In this document: piece after piece, positions 18,105-25,684 of the stretch | Layout: each line of letters starts with the position of its first letter | Numbering within the stretch: position 1 is the stretch's first letter | The notes under the pieces: generated by a model | The model's input: the letters and a program-made list of their open reading frames with translations, nothing else | What the model was told of the DNA's origin: nothing | The model's database searches: none | Origin: Haliscomenobacter sp. | GTDB taxonomy: Bacteria > Bacteroidota > Bacteroidia > Chitinophagales > Saprospiraceae | Reading direction: 5' to 3' | Assembly (NCBI GenBank): GCA_016707205.1 | Contig: JADJHZ010000011.1 | Coordinates: 46,680-110,679 of the forward strand | DNA length: 64,000 nt | Translations under genes and position numbers: made by a program

Positions 18105-19775
18105 ATGGAGAAAATCCGTTTAAAATCGCTTGTTGGCAAGGAAAAACCTATCCTGGAACTGCTGGATAAATTCCGGCAGACGTTGCGGGCGGATTTTTCC
18201 ATAGAGGACGATCAGGGGAAAATTCTTTTTGGCCCTCCTCCTGAAGCGGGGGCTTCCCGCTACCCTATCCACGACGGCAATGGAGCGATTGGCTATGTGT
18301 CGGGGGGCAGGGAAATGGAACTGGTAGCGGCAACGTTGTCCCAACTGGCGCAAAAAGAAGCCGGGCGCAGACAGGTGGGGACAGAGGTACTCAATCTCTA
18401 CCGGGAAATTAACCTGATCTACAACTACTCCGGCAAACTGGCGGAAACGATCAACCCTCAGGAAATCGCAGAGATGGCCCTGCAGGAAGCAAGCCATATG
18501 ATTCATTTCGACGGAGGCGTAGTGGCCGTCCTCCCGGAGGATGGGCAGGATTTCGTCCTTTTTGCGCAATCCGGCGCCTCTTTTATTACTCCCGATCGGT
18601 TGCCTTATGGCGCTTTCCCTCCCCTGTCGAGCGGGCAATCGGATATTGTCTACGCAGAAACCTTCCTCCCGGACGTGCCGCCCCGAGGGCAAAGCCTGCT
18701 GTATGCATCGCTTAAAGTCAAGCACCGGGTTTTGGGGGCGATCGTTTTACTGAGCGAACCCGGACAAACCTACACGGCGCCCGACCTCAAGCTGCTCAAC
18801 ACCTTTGCCCTCCAATCGGCTGCCGCCATCGAAAGCGCCCTGCTTTTTGATAAGAACATCCGGGAAGCCAGAGCCAGGGAAGAAGCGCTCCGGCGCCTGC
18901 ACGAGGCGACGACCAAGTTTGTCCCTTTTGAATTCCTCCGCGCCCTGGGCCGCGAAACCATAACAGAAGTCCAACTCGGCGATTACAAAGAGCAGGAGGT
19001 AACCGTTCTTTTTTCCGATATCCGCGACTATACCCGTCTGGCCGAATCCATGACCCCGGAAGACAATTTCCGCTTCGTCAACGCCTATAACGGCCGCATG
19101 GGGCCCATCATTCAGCAATGCCGGGGCTTCGTCAACCAATACCTCGGAGACGGCATCATGGCCATCTTCCCGTTTAACCCGTTCGACGCCCTGGAAGCTG
19201 CGATTGCCATGCACCAAAACCTCCACGAATACAATAAGTTGCGAAAAAAGGAAGGACGAGTGCTGGTCAAAGTGGGGATGGGCCTGCATACCGGCCCGCT
19301 CATTATGGGCATCATTGGCGACCAACGCCGCCTGGATGCGGCTACCATTGCCGACACCGTAAACACTGCCTCCCGCATCGAAAGCCTTACGAAATACTAC
19401 GGAACCCGTATCCTGCTCAGCGAAGACAGCCTCCAGCTCATTTCCCACACCGCCGGGCCTGCCGCTTTTCGTTTCCGGTACCTGGGAAAGGTGCAGGTCA
19501 AAGGCAAACTCGACGCCCTGGGGATCTATGAATGTTACGATGGCGACCCGCCAGAACAAATTGAAGCGAAAGCCGCCTCGGCTTCTGCCTTCGCAGAAGG
19601 AATCGAAGCCTACTTCCAAAAAAACTTCCACCTTGCCGAGGAAGCCTTTATCGGCGTTCTGGCTCAAAATCCGGAAGACTATCCCGCCCGGCTTTTTCTG
19701 GACAAAGCGCGGCAGTTCGTCCTCGGCAATGTGCCCCCTTTCTGGACAGGAATCGAAAAAATGGAGATCAAATAA
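18105..19775 (+). CDS. GAF-domain class III adenylate/guanylate cyclase
   Basis: Signal-transduction protein of 556 residues making cAMP or cGMP. Start taken at ATG 18105 (MEKIRLKSLVG); an in-frame TTG lies 24 bases earlier. Residues about 110-260 look like a GAF domain, followed by a helical linker (REARAREEALRRLHEATTKF) and the catalytic domain about 290-475: metal-binding Asp in VLFSDIRDYTRL and YLGDGIMAIF, and transition-state residues in TVNTASRIESLTKYYG. The substrate-defining positions are not clear enough to tell adenylate from guanylate cyclase. The last 70 residues look like a TPR-like pair (AEGIEAYFQKNFHLAEEAFI). No membrane segment, so it is cytosolic and probably senses a small ligand through GAF. 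Confidence 0.88.
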   Translation: MEKIRLKSLVGKEKPILELLDKFRQTLRADFSIEDDQGKILFGPPPEAGASRYPIHDGNGAIGYVSGGREMELVAATLSQLAQKEAGRRQVGTEVLNLYREINLIYNYSGKLAETINPQEIAEMALQEASHMIHFDGGVVAVLPEDGQDFVLFAQSGASFITPDRLPYGAFPPLSSGQSDIVYAETFLPDVPPRGQSLLYASLKVKHRVLGAIVLLSEPGQTYTAPDLKLLNTFALQSAAAIESALLFDKNIREARAREEALRRLHEATTKFVPFEFLRALGRETITEVQLGDYKEQEVTVLFSDIRDYTRLAESMTPEDNFRFVNAYNGRMGPIIQQCRGFVNQYLGDGIMAIFPFNPFDALEAAIAMHQNLHEYNKLRKKEGRVLVKVGMGLHTGPLIMGIIGDQRRLDAATIADTVNTASRIESLTKYYGTRILLSEDSLQLISHTAGPAAFRFRYLGKVQVKGKLDALGIYECYDGDPPEQIEAKAASASAFAEGIEAYFQKNFHLAEEAFIGVLAQNPEDYPARLFLDKARQFVLGNVPPFWTGIEKMEIK

Positions 19776-19864
19776 CTACCCTACAATAAATAGTGGATTT
19801 TTTCCGTAAAAAAGGTTAAATTATTGGCTGGCAGGTCCTGCAAGACTGCCCATATAGCCGTACC

Positions 19865-21280
19865 ATGAACACGAACCCAAAAAATAAAAAGCCGGCAAAA
19901 AAACATTGGACTCCCTGGATTGGCGCAGAACCCAGCCCTAACCCCTCCCTCCAGGTGGATGCCATCTCGCGCACCATTATCATCCTTGCGGTAGGCATCA
20001 TTATCGGGGTAGCCACCACCTCTATCGGCCTTCATACAATGGCCGACAAACTCGACGACCTCATCATCGGCTTTGTCACCGTCATTGTCGTGATCGGCGT
20101 AGTGACGGTTTGGATAGTCACCAACAAAGAACGTATTCTCAAGAGCCTCTTCGGAACAACCGACTCCGATCTGGACGAACTCAAATCGGAGGGCATTGAC
20201 CTGATCAACAACTTCTCCAATAAGGATTACGACGAAGCGGAAAAAAACCTCAACTTCATTATTAGCAAAGCCATGGCCTGGTATGTCTGGTTTAATTTCC
20301 GGCGCTGGATCCTGGTCGTTTTTCAGGCGCTCTTCATCGGATTTGGCGGACTGCTGGGCACCATCCTGTTGTTTAGCCAGAATCTGCTGATCGAACAACA
20401 GACCCACCGGCTCGATAAGCAAAACGAGCTCATGGAAAAACAAAACGAGCGCATGGACCAGCAAACCTACCTCCAGGAAGCCGATCGGCGAAGCGCGCTC
20501 GTATTCCGCATGGACAATACCTGGAACGAAGTAGACCGGGAGCTCAAAAACGACCAGGGCAGACCGGGTGTGCGCGATCTGTCGCCCGAACTGATCACCC
20601 GGATCGTCACCCTTTGTGAAATGCTCCGCCCCTACCGCTACCTGGAAGGCGGTATTCTGTCTAAAGGCGAATTGAGCGTGGAACGCGGGCAGGTACTGAT
20701 CTCCCTGGTCAACAGCAATCTCGATACCAATTCCCTGAAAGGTATTTTTGAAAAAGGAAACTTCCGGTATTCCGACCTCGTAGGCGTTAACTTCCGCAAG
20801 GCTTACCTCCGCAACGTCAGCTTGAGCTATGCGTCGCTTTCCCAAGCCTTTTTTCCGGAAGCCAACCTGGAGCACGCCGATCTGGCCAAATCCCAGCTCA
20901 ACCTCGTTGACTTTACCCGCGCTAACTTGAGGCAAGCCGATCTGAGCCAAAGCAACCTCACCAAAGCCAACCTAACCGAAGCCATGCTGACATGGGCCAA
21001 CCTGAACGAAGCTGACCTTCGTCAAGCCAATCTCCAAAACGCCGACTTAACCAACGCCAACCTGACCAATGCCAAACTAAGCGGCGCCAACCTGCTGGGC
21101 GCCAAGCTCGACCAGGCCATCGTCCATGCCTCCTGGATGGGCGTCCTCGCCAAAACCAGCGGGGATTCCATTATCGGGAAAACGTATGTGCTGGAAAATT
21201 ATCGTTTGGATTCCGTTTCCACGGATGCCGGGGTAGGATATCGGTTGCGTCTAAGAAGATCTCCGGGTGCGGAAATATGA
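19865..21280 (+). CDS. Pentapeptide-repeat membrane protein with coiled coil
   Basis: 471 residues. Two transmembrane helices (about 38-56 and 66-86), a third near 148-175, then a short coiled coil (TLDKQNELMEKQNERMDQQ type region, residues 190-210) and a helical linker. Residues about 305-420 are a right-handed quadrilateral beta helix of A(D/N)LxxA pentapeptides (ANLEHADLAKSQLNLVDF, ANLRQADLSQSNLTKANL). Such proteins are often described as scaffolds; no enzymatic motif is visible. It follows the cyclase gene by 89 bases with no repeat array between and may be cotranscribed. Function not known. Confidence 0.8.
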   Translation: MNTNPKNKKPAKKHWTPWIGAEPSPNPSLQVDAISRTIIILAVGIIIGVATTSIGLHTMADKLDDLIIGFVTVIVVIGVVTVWIVTNKERILKSLFGTTDSDLDELKSEGIDLINNFSNKDYDEAEKNLNFIISKAMAWYVWFNFRRWILVVFQALFIGFGGLLGTILLFSQNLLIEQQTHRLDKQNELMEKQNERMDQQTYLQEADRRSALVFRMDNTWNEVDRELKNDQGRPGVRDLSPELITRIVTLCEMLRPYRYLEGGILSKGELSVERGQVLISLVNSNLDTNSLKGIFEKGNFRYSDLVGVNFRKAYLRNVSLSYASLSQAFFPEANLEHADLAKSQLNLVDFTRANLRQADLSQSNLTKANLTEAMLTWANLNEADLRQANLQNADLTNANLTNAKLSGANLLGAKLDQAIVHASWMGVLAKTSGDSIIGKTYVLENYRLDSVSTDAGVGYRLRLRRSPGAEI

Positions 21281-21337
21281 CGAACCTGGATAATGGCTTT
21301 CCCCTTTGAATTCTCTGCTACTATAACTCATTTTGGC

Positions 21338-21544
21338 TAGAAGGTATCTCAAAACTGCAAGAATTCTGCTCAATCCATCGTTGGGCCTCCCCCCAACCCC
21401 CTCCAAAAGAGGGGGAGCAACAAAGGAAGGCAACCAAACCTTAATTCCGATGCTTTACCCTACCCTTGCCCACACGGTTCCCCTCCTTCGGAGGGGTTAG
21501 GGGAGGCCGCTCACACTCTGGAATGGGTTTTGAGATGACTTCTA
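21338..21544. mobile_element. MITE copy 1 (203 bp, TA-flanked)
   Basis: Element 21340-21542 begins GAAGGTATCTCAAAAC and ends in the near reverse complement GTTTTGAGATGACTTC, flanked on both sides by TA. Inside it carries a second inverted pair (GGCCTCCCCCCAACCCC facing GGGGTTAGGGGAGGCC). A copy about 90% alike by eye lies at 37881-38084. It has no coding capacity. TA duplication and size fit a non-autonomous IS630/Tc1-type element. Confidence 0.8.
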
Positions 21545-21570
21545 TGCATGGTTCCAAATCGAATAGCAGG

Positions 21571-23484
21571 CTAGAACCGCTTTACCCTCCGCTTTGCTCC
21601 CGGCTTTGGCTTCCCTGCCTGTTTGATTAACTCCCGCTTCTGATATTTTTTCTGGTCTTCGATCAAGCGGACGATCAGGTCCTCGCGGCCAAGTTTCTGG
21701 AGCTTTTCGCGGATCAGCTGATGGTTTTCCCTTTTGTACCAGAAAAAGAAGAGGTGCTGCCCTTTTTTATCTTTTTCCGACTTTGCGGTGAACACGGGCT
21801 GGAGGGTGTAGGGATGCAATCCGGAATAGTAAATGACGGTAGCTACCGTCATGGGAGTAGGCGTAAAATCCTGGACCTGTTCCAGCTTGAAGCCCATGTC
21901 TTTGGTTTCAGCGGCGAGGTTGGCCATGTCCTCCACCTGGGAACCGGGGTGGCTGGAAATGAAATAAGGAATAAGGGGCTGGCTCAGCCCATGTTTCTGG
22001 TTGATGGCGTCGAACTTCTTTTTGAACTCGTGAAAGTATTTGAACGAGGGCTTGCGCATAATGCGCAACGTCGCGTCGGAGGTATGTTCGGGCGCTACTT
22101 TGAGCCTTCCGCAGACGTGTTTGGTCACCAACTGCTCCATGTACTCGGTGAGGCTGCCGTCGTTGTTCTTGTTGTAGCTGTCCACCAGCAGGTCGTAGCG
22201 GATACCGCTGCCCACGTAAGCGTGCTTGACCTTGGGGTGCGCGTCGACCTTGCGGTAAAGCTCCGTGAGGGGTTTGTGGCTGGTGTCGAGGTTATTGCAT
22301 ACCACCGGGTGGATGCACGAAGGGCTCACGCAGCGGTCGCAGATCTCCTGCACCTTGCCTTTCATGCGGTACATATTGGCAGACGGGCCGCCCAGGTCGC
22401 TGATCACGCCCCGGAAATCGGGCATCTGGGTCACGGCTTCCACTTCTTTGAGGATAGATTCCTCCGAGCGGCTGGCGATGAACTTGCCCTGGTGGGCGGA
22501 GATGGTACAAAAACTGCACCCGCCGAAACAGCCCCGGTGCATATTGATCGAAAACCGGATCATCTCGTACGCGGGGATGGCGCCCCGTTTGGCGTATTTG
22601 GGGTGGGGCATCCGGGTGTAAGGCAGGTCGAAAGAGGTGTCGATCTGCTCCTCCGTCATGGGCGGATACGGCGGGTTGACCAGCAGGGTCTTATCCCCGA
22701 CTTTCTGGGCCAGGCGGCGGGCATTGACTTTGTTCGACTCCTGCTCGATGTGCTTAAAGTTTTCGGCGTAGGAGCGCTTGTCGCGCAGGCAGCGGTCGTG
22801 GGAATGCAGCCAGAAGGTTTCCCAGTTTTTGTTAACCGGAACAGGGCGATCGGCTGCCTGGAGGATTGCTGTTTGCGGCACGGTGGTCAGGGAAGAAAAG
22901 GGAACTCCCTTTTTTAGCAGGCGCAGGATGGCGCGCAGAGGCATTTCCCCCATGCCATAGACCAGCATATCGGCCCCGCTGGATTCGAGGATGGTGGGAA
23001 ACAGCTTGTCTTCCCAATAGTCGTAATGGGTAACCCGGCGCAGGGAAGCCTCGATGCCGCCGACCAGCACCGGCACTTCCGGGTAAAGGGTTTTCAGGAT
23101 CTTCGTGTATACATTGACCGCATAGTCGGGCCGGAAGCCCGACTGCCCGCCGGGCGTGTACGCGTCGGTCGACCGCTTGCGCCGCGCTGCGGTGTAGTGG
23201 TTCACCATGGAATCCATGCACCCCGACGTAACGCCAAAAAACAGGCGCGGAGCGCCCAGCTTTTTAAAGTCGCGCCAATCGTCCTGCCAGTTGGGTTGTG
23301 GGATGATCCCGATGCGAAGCCCTTCGCTTTCCAAAATCCTGCCGATCACCGCCGTGCCGAAGGCGGGGTGGTCGACGTAGGCATCCCCGGAGATGAGGAT
23401 GACGTCGAGGTCGTCCCACCCGCGCAGTTCCACTTCTTTGCGGGTGATAGGCAGCCAATCGGTTACGGAACGGTCGGAATCCAT
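21571..23484 (-). CDS. YgiQ family radical SAM protein
   Basis: 637-residue UPF0313/YgiQ protein. A B12-binding-like N-terminal region (DVILISGDAYVDHPAFGTAV) is followed by the radical SAM 4Fe-4S motif in MHRGCFGGCSFCTISAHQG and the conserved DLGGPSANMYRMKG segment; the C-terminal DUF3362-like tail is basic (KRRVKRF). The reaction is unknown in all organisms I am aware of, despite wide conservation. Transcribed alone, with a MITE 27 bases past its stop and a -7 box at 23508-23515. Confidence 0.92.
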   Translation of the reverse strand: MDSDRSVTDWLPITRKEVELRGWDDLDVILISGDAYVDHPAFGTAVIGRILESEGLRIGIIPQPNWQDDWRDFKKLGAPRLFFGVTSGCMDSMVNHYTAARRKRSTDAYTPGGQSGFRPDYAVNVYTKILKTLYPEVPVLVGGIEASLRRVTHYDYWEDKLFPTILESSGADMLVYGMGEMPLRAILRLLKKGVPFSSLTTVPQTAILQAADRPVPVNKNWETFWLHSHDRCLRDKRSYAENFKHIEQESNKVNARRLAQKVGDKTLLVNPPYPPMTEEQIDTSFDLPYTRMPHPKYAKRGAIPAYEMIRFSINMHRGCFGGCSFCTISAHQGKFIASRSEESILKEVEAVTQMPDFRGVISDLGGPSANMYRMKGKVQEICDRCVSPSCIHPVVCNNLDTSHKPLTELYRKVDAHPKVKHAYVGSGIRYDLLVDSYNKNNDGSLTEYMEQLVTKHVCGRLKVAPEHTSDATLRIMRKPSFKYFHEFKKKFDAINQKHGLSQPLIPYFISSHPGSQVEDMANLAAETKDMGFKLEQVQDFTPTPMTVATVIYYSGLHPYTLQPVFTAKSEKDKKGQHLFFFWYKRENHQLIREKLQKLGREDLIVRLIEDQKKYQKRELIKQAGKPKPGAKRRVKRF

Positions 23485-23507
23485 AGATGCAGTTTAGAAT
23501 TAAAGTA

Positions 23508-23515
23508 CAAAAGTA
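23508..23515 (-). promoter_or_regulatory. -7 box (TACTTTTG) for ygiQ-family gene
   Basis: Exact TAnnTTTG match about 24 bases before ATG 23484. Confidence 0.45.
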
Positions 23516-23525
23516 GGCATTTTTT

Positions 23526-23575
23526 GTGGTTAGTGGTTGAGTGGTTTGGGTGGTTGAGTGGTTGAGTGGTTGAGT
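23526..23575. repeat. 8-bp array, unit GTGGTTGA
   Basis: Six units, the last three identical. It separates the ygiQ promoter from the palindrome of the next gene. Confidence 0.85.
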
Positions 23576-23580
23576 TATAT

Positions 23581-23610
23581 CAAATATTGCGATCGTAATC
23601 GCAATATTTG
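23581..23610. promoter_or_regulatory. Perfect 13-bp palindrome, likely operator
   Basis: CAAATATTGCGAT and its exact reverse complement, separated by CGTA. A third half-site (ATAATCGCAATATT) lies at 23627-23640 right before the ATG at 23649. TTTG tetramers at 23607 and 23617 could be -33 elements. Operator role inferred. Confidence 0.5.
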
Positions 23611-23648
23611 ATTAAATTTGTAGATTATAATCGCAATATTTTAATAAA

Positions 23649-23897
23649 ATGATTGAAAGGCTGCTGCGAAAGCACCTGGAAGACCGTTGGAATTCCGGCA
23701 AAGCGATTATCATTCCAGGTCCCCGGCAGGTTGGAAGAACAACGCTATGGAGGCAAATTTGTTCCGAAAGAGGGAATTACGTGTTTTTGAATGCCGACGA
23801 GGTGGAAGTTTTCCCATCCCCTTTCTCCAACGCCTACCATCCCGTTTCGATGGCGGTGGTCCATAGGGATAATTTTGAGGATTTTTTGCTGGAATAA
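23649..23897 (+). pseudogene. Internally deleted AAA ATPase/DUF4143 gene remnant
   Basis: 82 codons that join the first about 50 residues of an AAA_14 ATPase (Walker A variant IIIPGPRQVGRTTLWRQI, then NYVFLNADE) directly to what looks like the extreme C-terminus of a DUF4143 protein (FPSPFSNAYHPVSMAVVHRD, then NFEDFLLE). Full-length family members are about 380-400 residues, so some 300 codons are gone without loss of frame. The usual Lys of GxxxxGKT is Arg here. The upstream palindrome is intact. A small functional protein is possible but unlikely. Confidence 0.65.
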
Positions 23898-23934
23898 GGT
23901 GGCGCGTTTGGCGTGAAGGTATACCTGGGAGTTA

Positions 23935-23977
23935 TTTTTATGAAAATCGAAAGTTCGATTTTCGATTTTCATAAAAA
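23935..23977. repeat. Perfect 18-bp inverted repeat with 7-base loop
   Basis: Left arm TTTTTATGAAAATCGAAA (23935-23952), loop GTTCGAT, right arm the exact reverse complement (23960-23977). It lies 37 bases past the ATPase remnant and may be its terminator or a leftover mobile-element end. Confidence 0.7.
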
Positions 23978-24072
23978 CGAAGCCCAGGACCGAAGCGCAG
24001 CCAGCGTCCGGCCCTGGAATGCGCTGGAAGGGGTGATTTGGGAGTAGGCCCATGGGGTGCTTCGCGGGGCTT

Positions 24073-24118
24073 CGGTCAGGAGACCGACGGATAGGGATCG
24101 AAGTCTGGAAGACTTCGA
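24073..24118. repeat. Two-hairpin module, copy 1 (GTC-n-GAC core)
   Basis: CGGTC-AGGA-GACCG, the spacer ACGGATAGGGA, then a 9-bp stem TCGAAGTCT-GGA-AGACTTCGA. The same layout with related spacer occurs at 25546-25591, on the other side of the phospholipase gene. Confidence 0.6.
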
Positions 24119-24238
24119 CCAGCAAGGAAGCAATCCGAGCCGGAAGACTTCCTAATCCTTTAATGCAAATCCGGTTCAGACAAGTAAGCAAAGCCCCGGC
24201 GGTAAATACATCAATCAACGCGATGGGCAACGCGCCTC

Positions 24239-24288
24239 CCCGGAATGCAATTCCGGTCAACATCCTCGGATTGAAAATCCGGGCTACA
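24239..24288 (-). repeat. Two-hairpin element (TGTAGC...), copy 1
   Basis: Read on the minus strand: TGTAGCCCGGATTTTCAATC, a second stem GGAAT-TGC-ATTCC, and a final GGG, about 49 bp. It aligns almost base for base with 37773-37821. Its TAG supplies the stop codon of the phospholipase gene (24286-24284). Confidence 0.75.
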
Positions 24289-25456
24289 GGCCGGGGTCTC
24301 CTTTTGGCCTGCCTTTCTTTCTGTCCAGAAAAAAGAAAATATGAGCCAGGAGCCAGAGGATCGCGTAGGCCAGCCAATCGGCCGCTCGTTGGGTCCAGCG
24401 GGTGTGGGAAGCGTATACCTGATTAGTCACCTGCTCGCACTCCCGGGCAAGGACCTCGTCAAAGACGGTGGTCAGGTTCTGGGCGAAGGAGGTGTCGGCG
24501 ATTTCCAGGTTGAGCTCTACGCTTTCGAACAGGCTCAGGAAATTGAGGTTGCACGAGCCTACGCTCGCCCAGGCGCCGTCGACGGCCACGATTTTGGCAT
24601 GCATCACCGTGGGGGTCCACTCGAAAATTTCGATCCCGTTGCTTAACATCCAGTTGTATAGGTACCGGGTAGCCCTTTGCGCCAAAAGCACGTCGGACGA
24701 ACGGCCCAAAAGGATGCGAATCCGTACGCCCCGCCGGGCGGCATTGCGCAACACGGCCATCAACCGCCGGGTGGGGATGAAATACGCTGCCGCTATATCG
24801 ATGGTATGTTCCGCACGCCGGATCGCTCTCCTTAACCCGGTCGTGATCTCGCTTTTTCCCCGCAGCCAGTCGTTCACCGCCAGGCGCGCGAATTGCGGAA
24901 GCGCTTGCACCCGCTGGATCTTCACCCGGCGCCATCCTTTTTTCTCCCAAAGGCGCTGACACCGGTTGCGGGCCTGCCAGGCCAGCGGCCCATCCACCTG
25001 CACCCCAAAATCAAGCCAGGCGGGTTGCCCGGGCAAATCGTTGTAGCGGTCGGCGATATTCATGCCGCCAAGGAGAAACCGTTTGCCATCCGCAACGATA
25101 ATCTTATGGTGCAACCGGCGGCCAATACTCAGGTTTCGGGAAAAAAAGCGGCCGAAAAAGCGAAACCGGATTCCGGAAGCCCGGATGTTTCGGATCGTTT
25201 TCCTGCTCAGATTAGCCGAGCCGAACGCATCTGCCAAAAGGTACACCTTTACCCCTCTGCGTACCGCATCCTTTAACAAGCCCAAAACCCAGGTACCCGT
25301 CTCGTCCGTCTGAAAAATATACACCTGCACATGGAGCTCCTCCTTAGCCAACCGAATACACGTCTCCACAGCATCGAAGAAAGGCTTCCCTCCGCGAAGC
25401 GGTTCGATCTGGTTATTTCCGGTGTATGGAGTAGTATGTATCCAGTCTGGGAGCAT
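24284..25456 (-). CDS. Phospholipase D/cardiolipin synthase family protein
   Basis: 390 residues from ATG 25456 (MLPDWIHTTPYTGNN); the in-frame ATG at 25576 would translate hairpin repeats and is rejected. Two HKD motifs are visible: LHHKIIVADGKRFLLGGMN and MHAKIVAVDGAWASVGSCN. C-terminal hydrophobic segment (WLAYAILWLLAHIFFFL) ending in a basic tail may anchor it at the membrane. The family transfers phosphatidyl groups; cardiolipin synthesis is the most likely role, but N-terminal helices of classic Cls are missing, so a PLD-like hydrolase of the inner membrane is also possible. Confidence 0.82.
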   Translation of the reverse strand: MLPDWIHTTPYTGNNQIEPLRGGKPFFDAVETCIRLAKEELHVQVYIFQTDETGTWVLGLLKDAVRRGVKVYLLADAFGSANLSRKTIRNIRASGIRFRFFGRFFSRNLSIGRRLHHKIIVADGKRFLLGGMNIADRYNDLPGQPAWLDFGVQVDGPLAWQARNRCQRLWEKKGWRRVKIQRVQALPQFARLAVNDWLRGKSEITTGLRRAIRRAEHTIDIAAAYFIPTRRLMAVLRNAARRGVRIRILLGRSSDVLLAQRATRYLYNWMLSNGIEIFEWTPTVMHAKIVAVDGAWASVGSCNLNFLSLFESVELNLEIADTSFAQNLTTVFDEVLARECEQVTNQVYASHTRWTQRAADWLAYAILWLLAHIFFFLDRKKGRPKGDPGL

Positions 25457-25545
25457 GGGCGGTGGCGCGGGTGATGCCCCAGTATACAATTTTTTGAATA
25501 AAAAGCGAGTTATAAGATAGATAGGGGTGCGGCCAGCAGGGAATC

Positions 25546-25591
25546 GCACGTCACAGACGTGCCGATAGGCATTCAAGTCTCCCGACTTGAA
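25546..25591. repeat. Two-hairpin module, copy 2 (GTC-n-GAC core)
   Basis: GCACGTC-ACA-GACGTGC, spacer CGATAGGCA, then TTCAAGTC-TCCC-GACTTGAA. Matches the design of 24073-24118. Confidence 0.6.
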
Positions 25592-25632
25592 CGAGCGGTT
25601 ATGTTGGTCTCCATTGCATTTGTTTGCCTTAA

Positions 25633-25684
25633 CCCCTAAACGCCCAAACGCCTAAACGCCTAAACGCCTGGACGCCTAAACGCC
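25633..25684. repeat. 8-bp array, unit CGCCTAAA, spanning a stop codon
   Basis: Six units. The TAG stop (25662-25660) and the last residues (FRRPGV) of the minus-strand gene are encoded by the array. Confidence 0.8.

Larger units (their letters stand above)
23898..24238. other. Non-coding stretch with hairpins
   Basis: No credible gene. It holds a perfect 18-bp inverted repeat at 23935-23977 and a two-hairpin module at 24073-24118, both listed separately, and then 120 bases with nothing recognisable. Confidence 0.6.

Noticed and set aside
23745..24377. 210-codon minus-strand frame across the ATPase remnant and hairpin region
   Set aside because: It runs through inverted repeats and into the phospholipase gene with no recognisable domain.
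25457..25576. Extended N-terminus of the phospholipase D protein
   Set aside because: The extra 40 codons translate the hairpin module at 25546-25591 and show no protein character.
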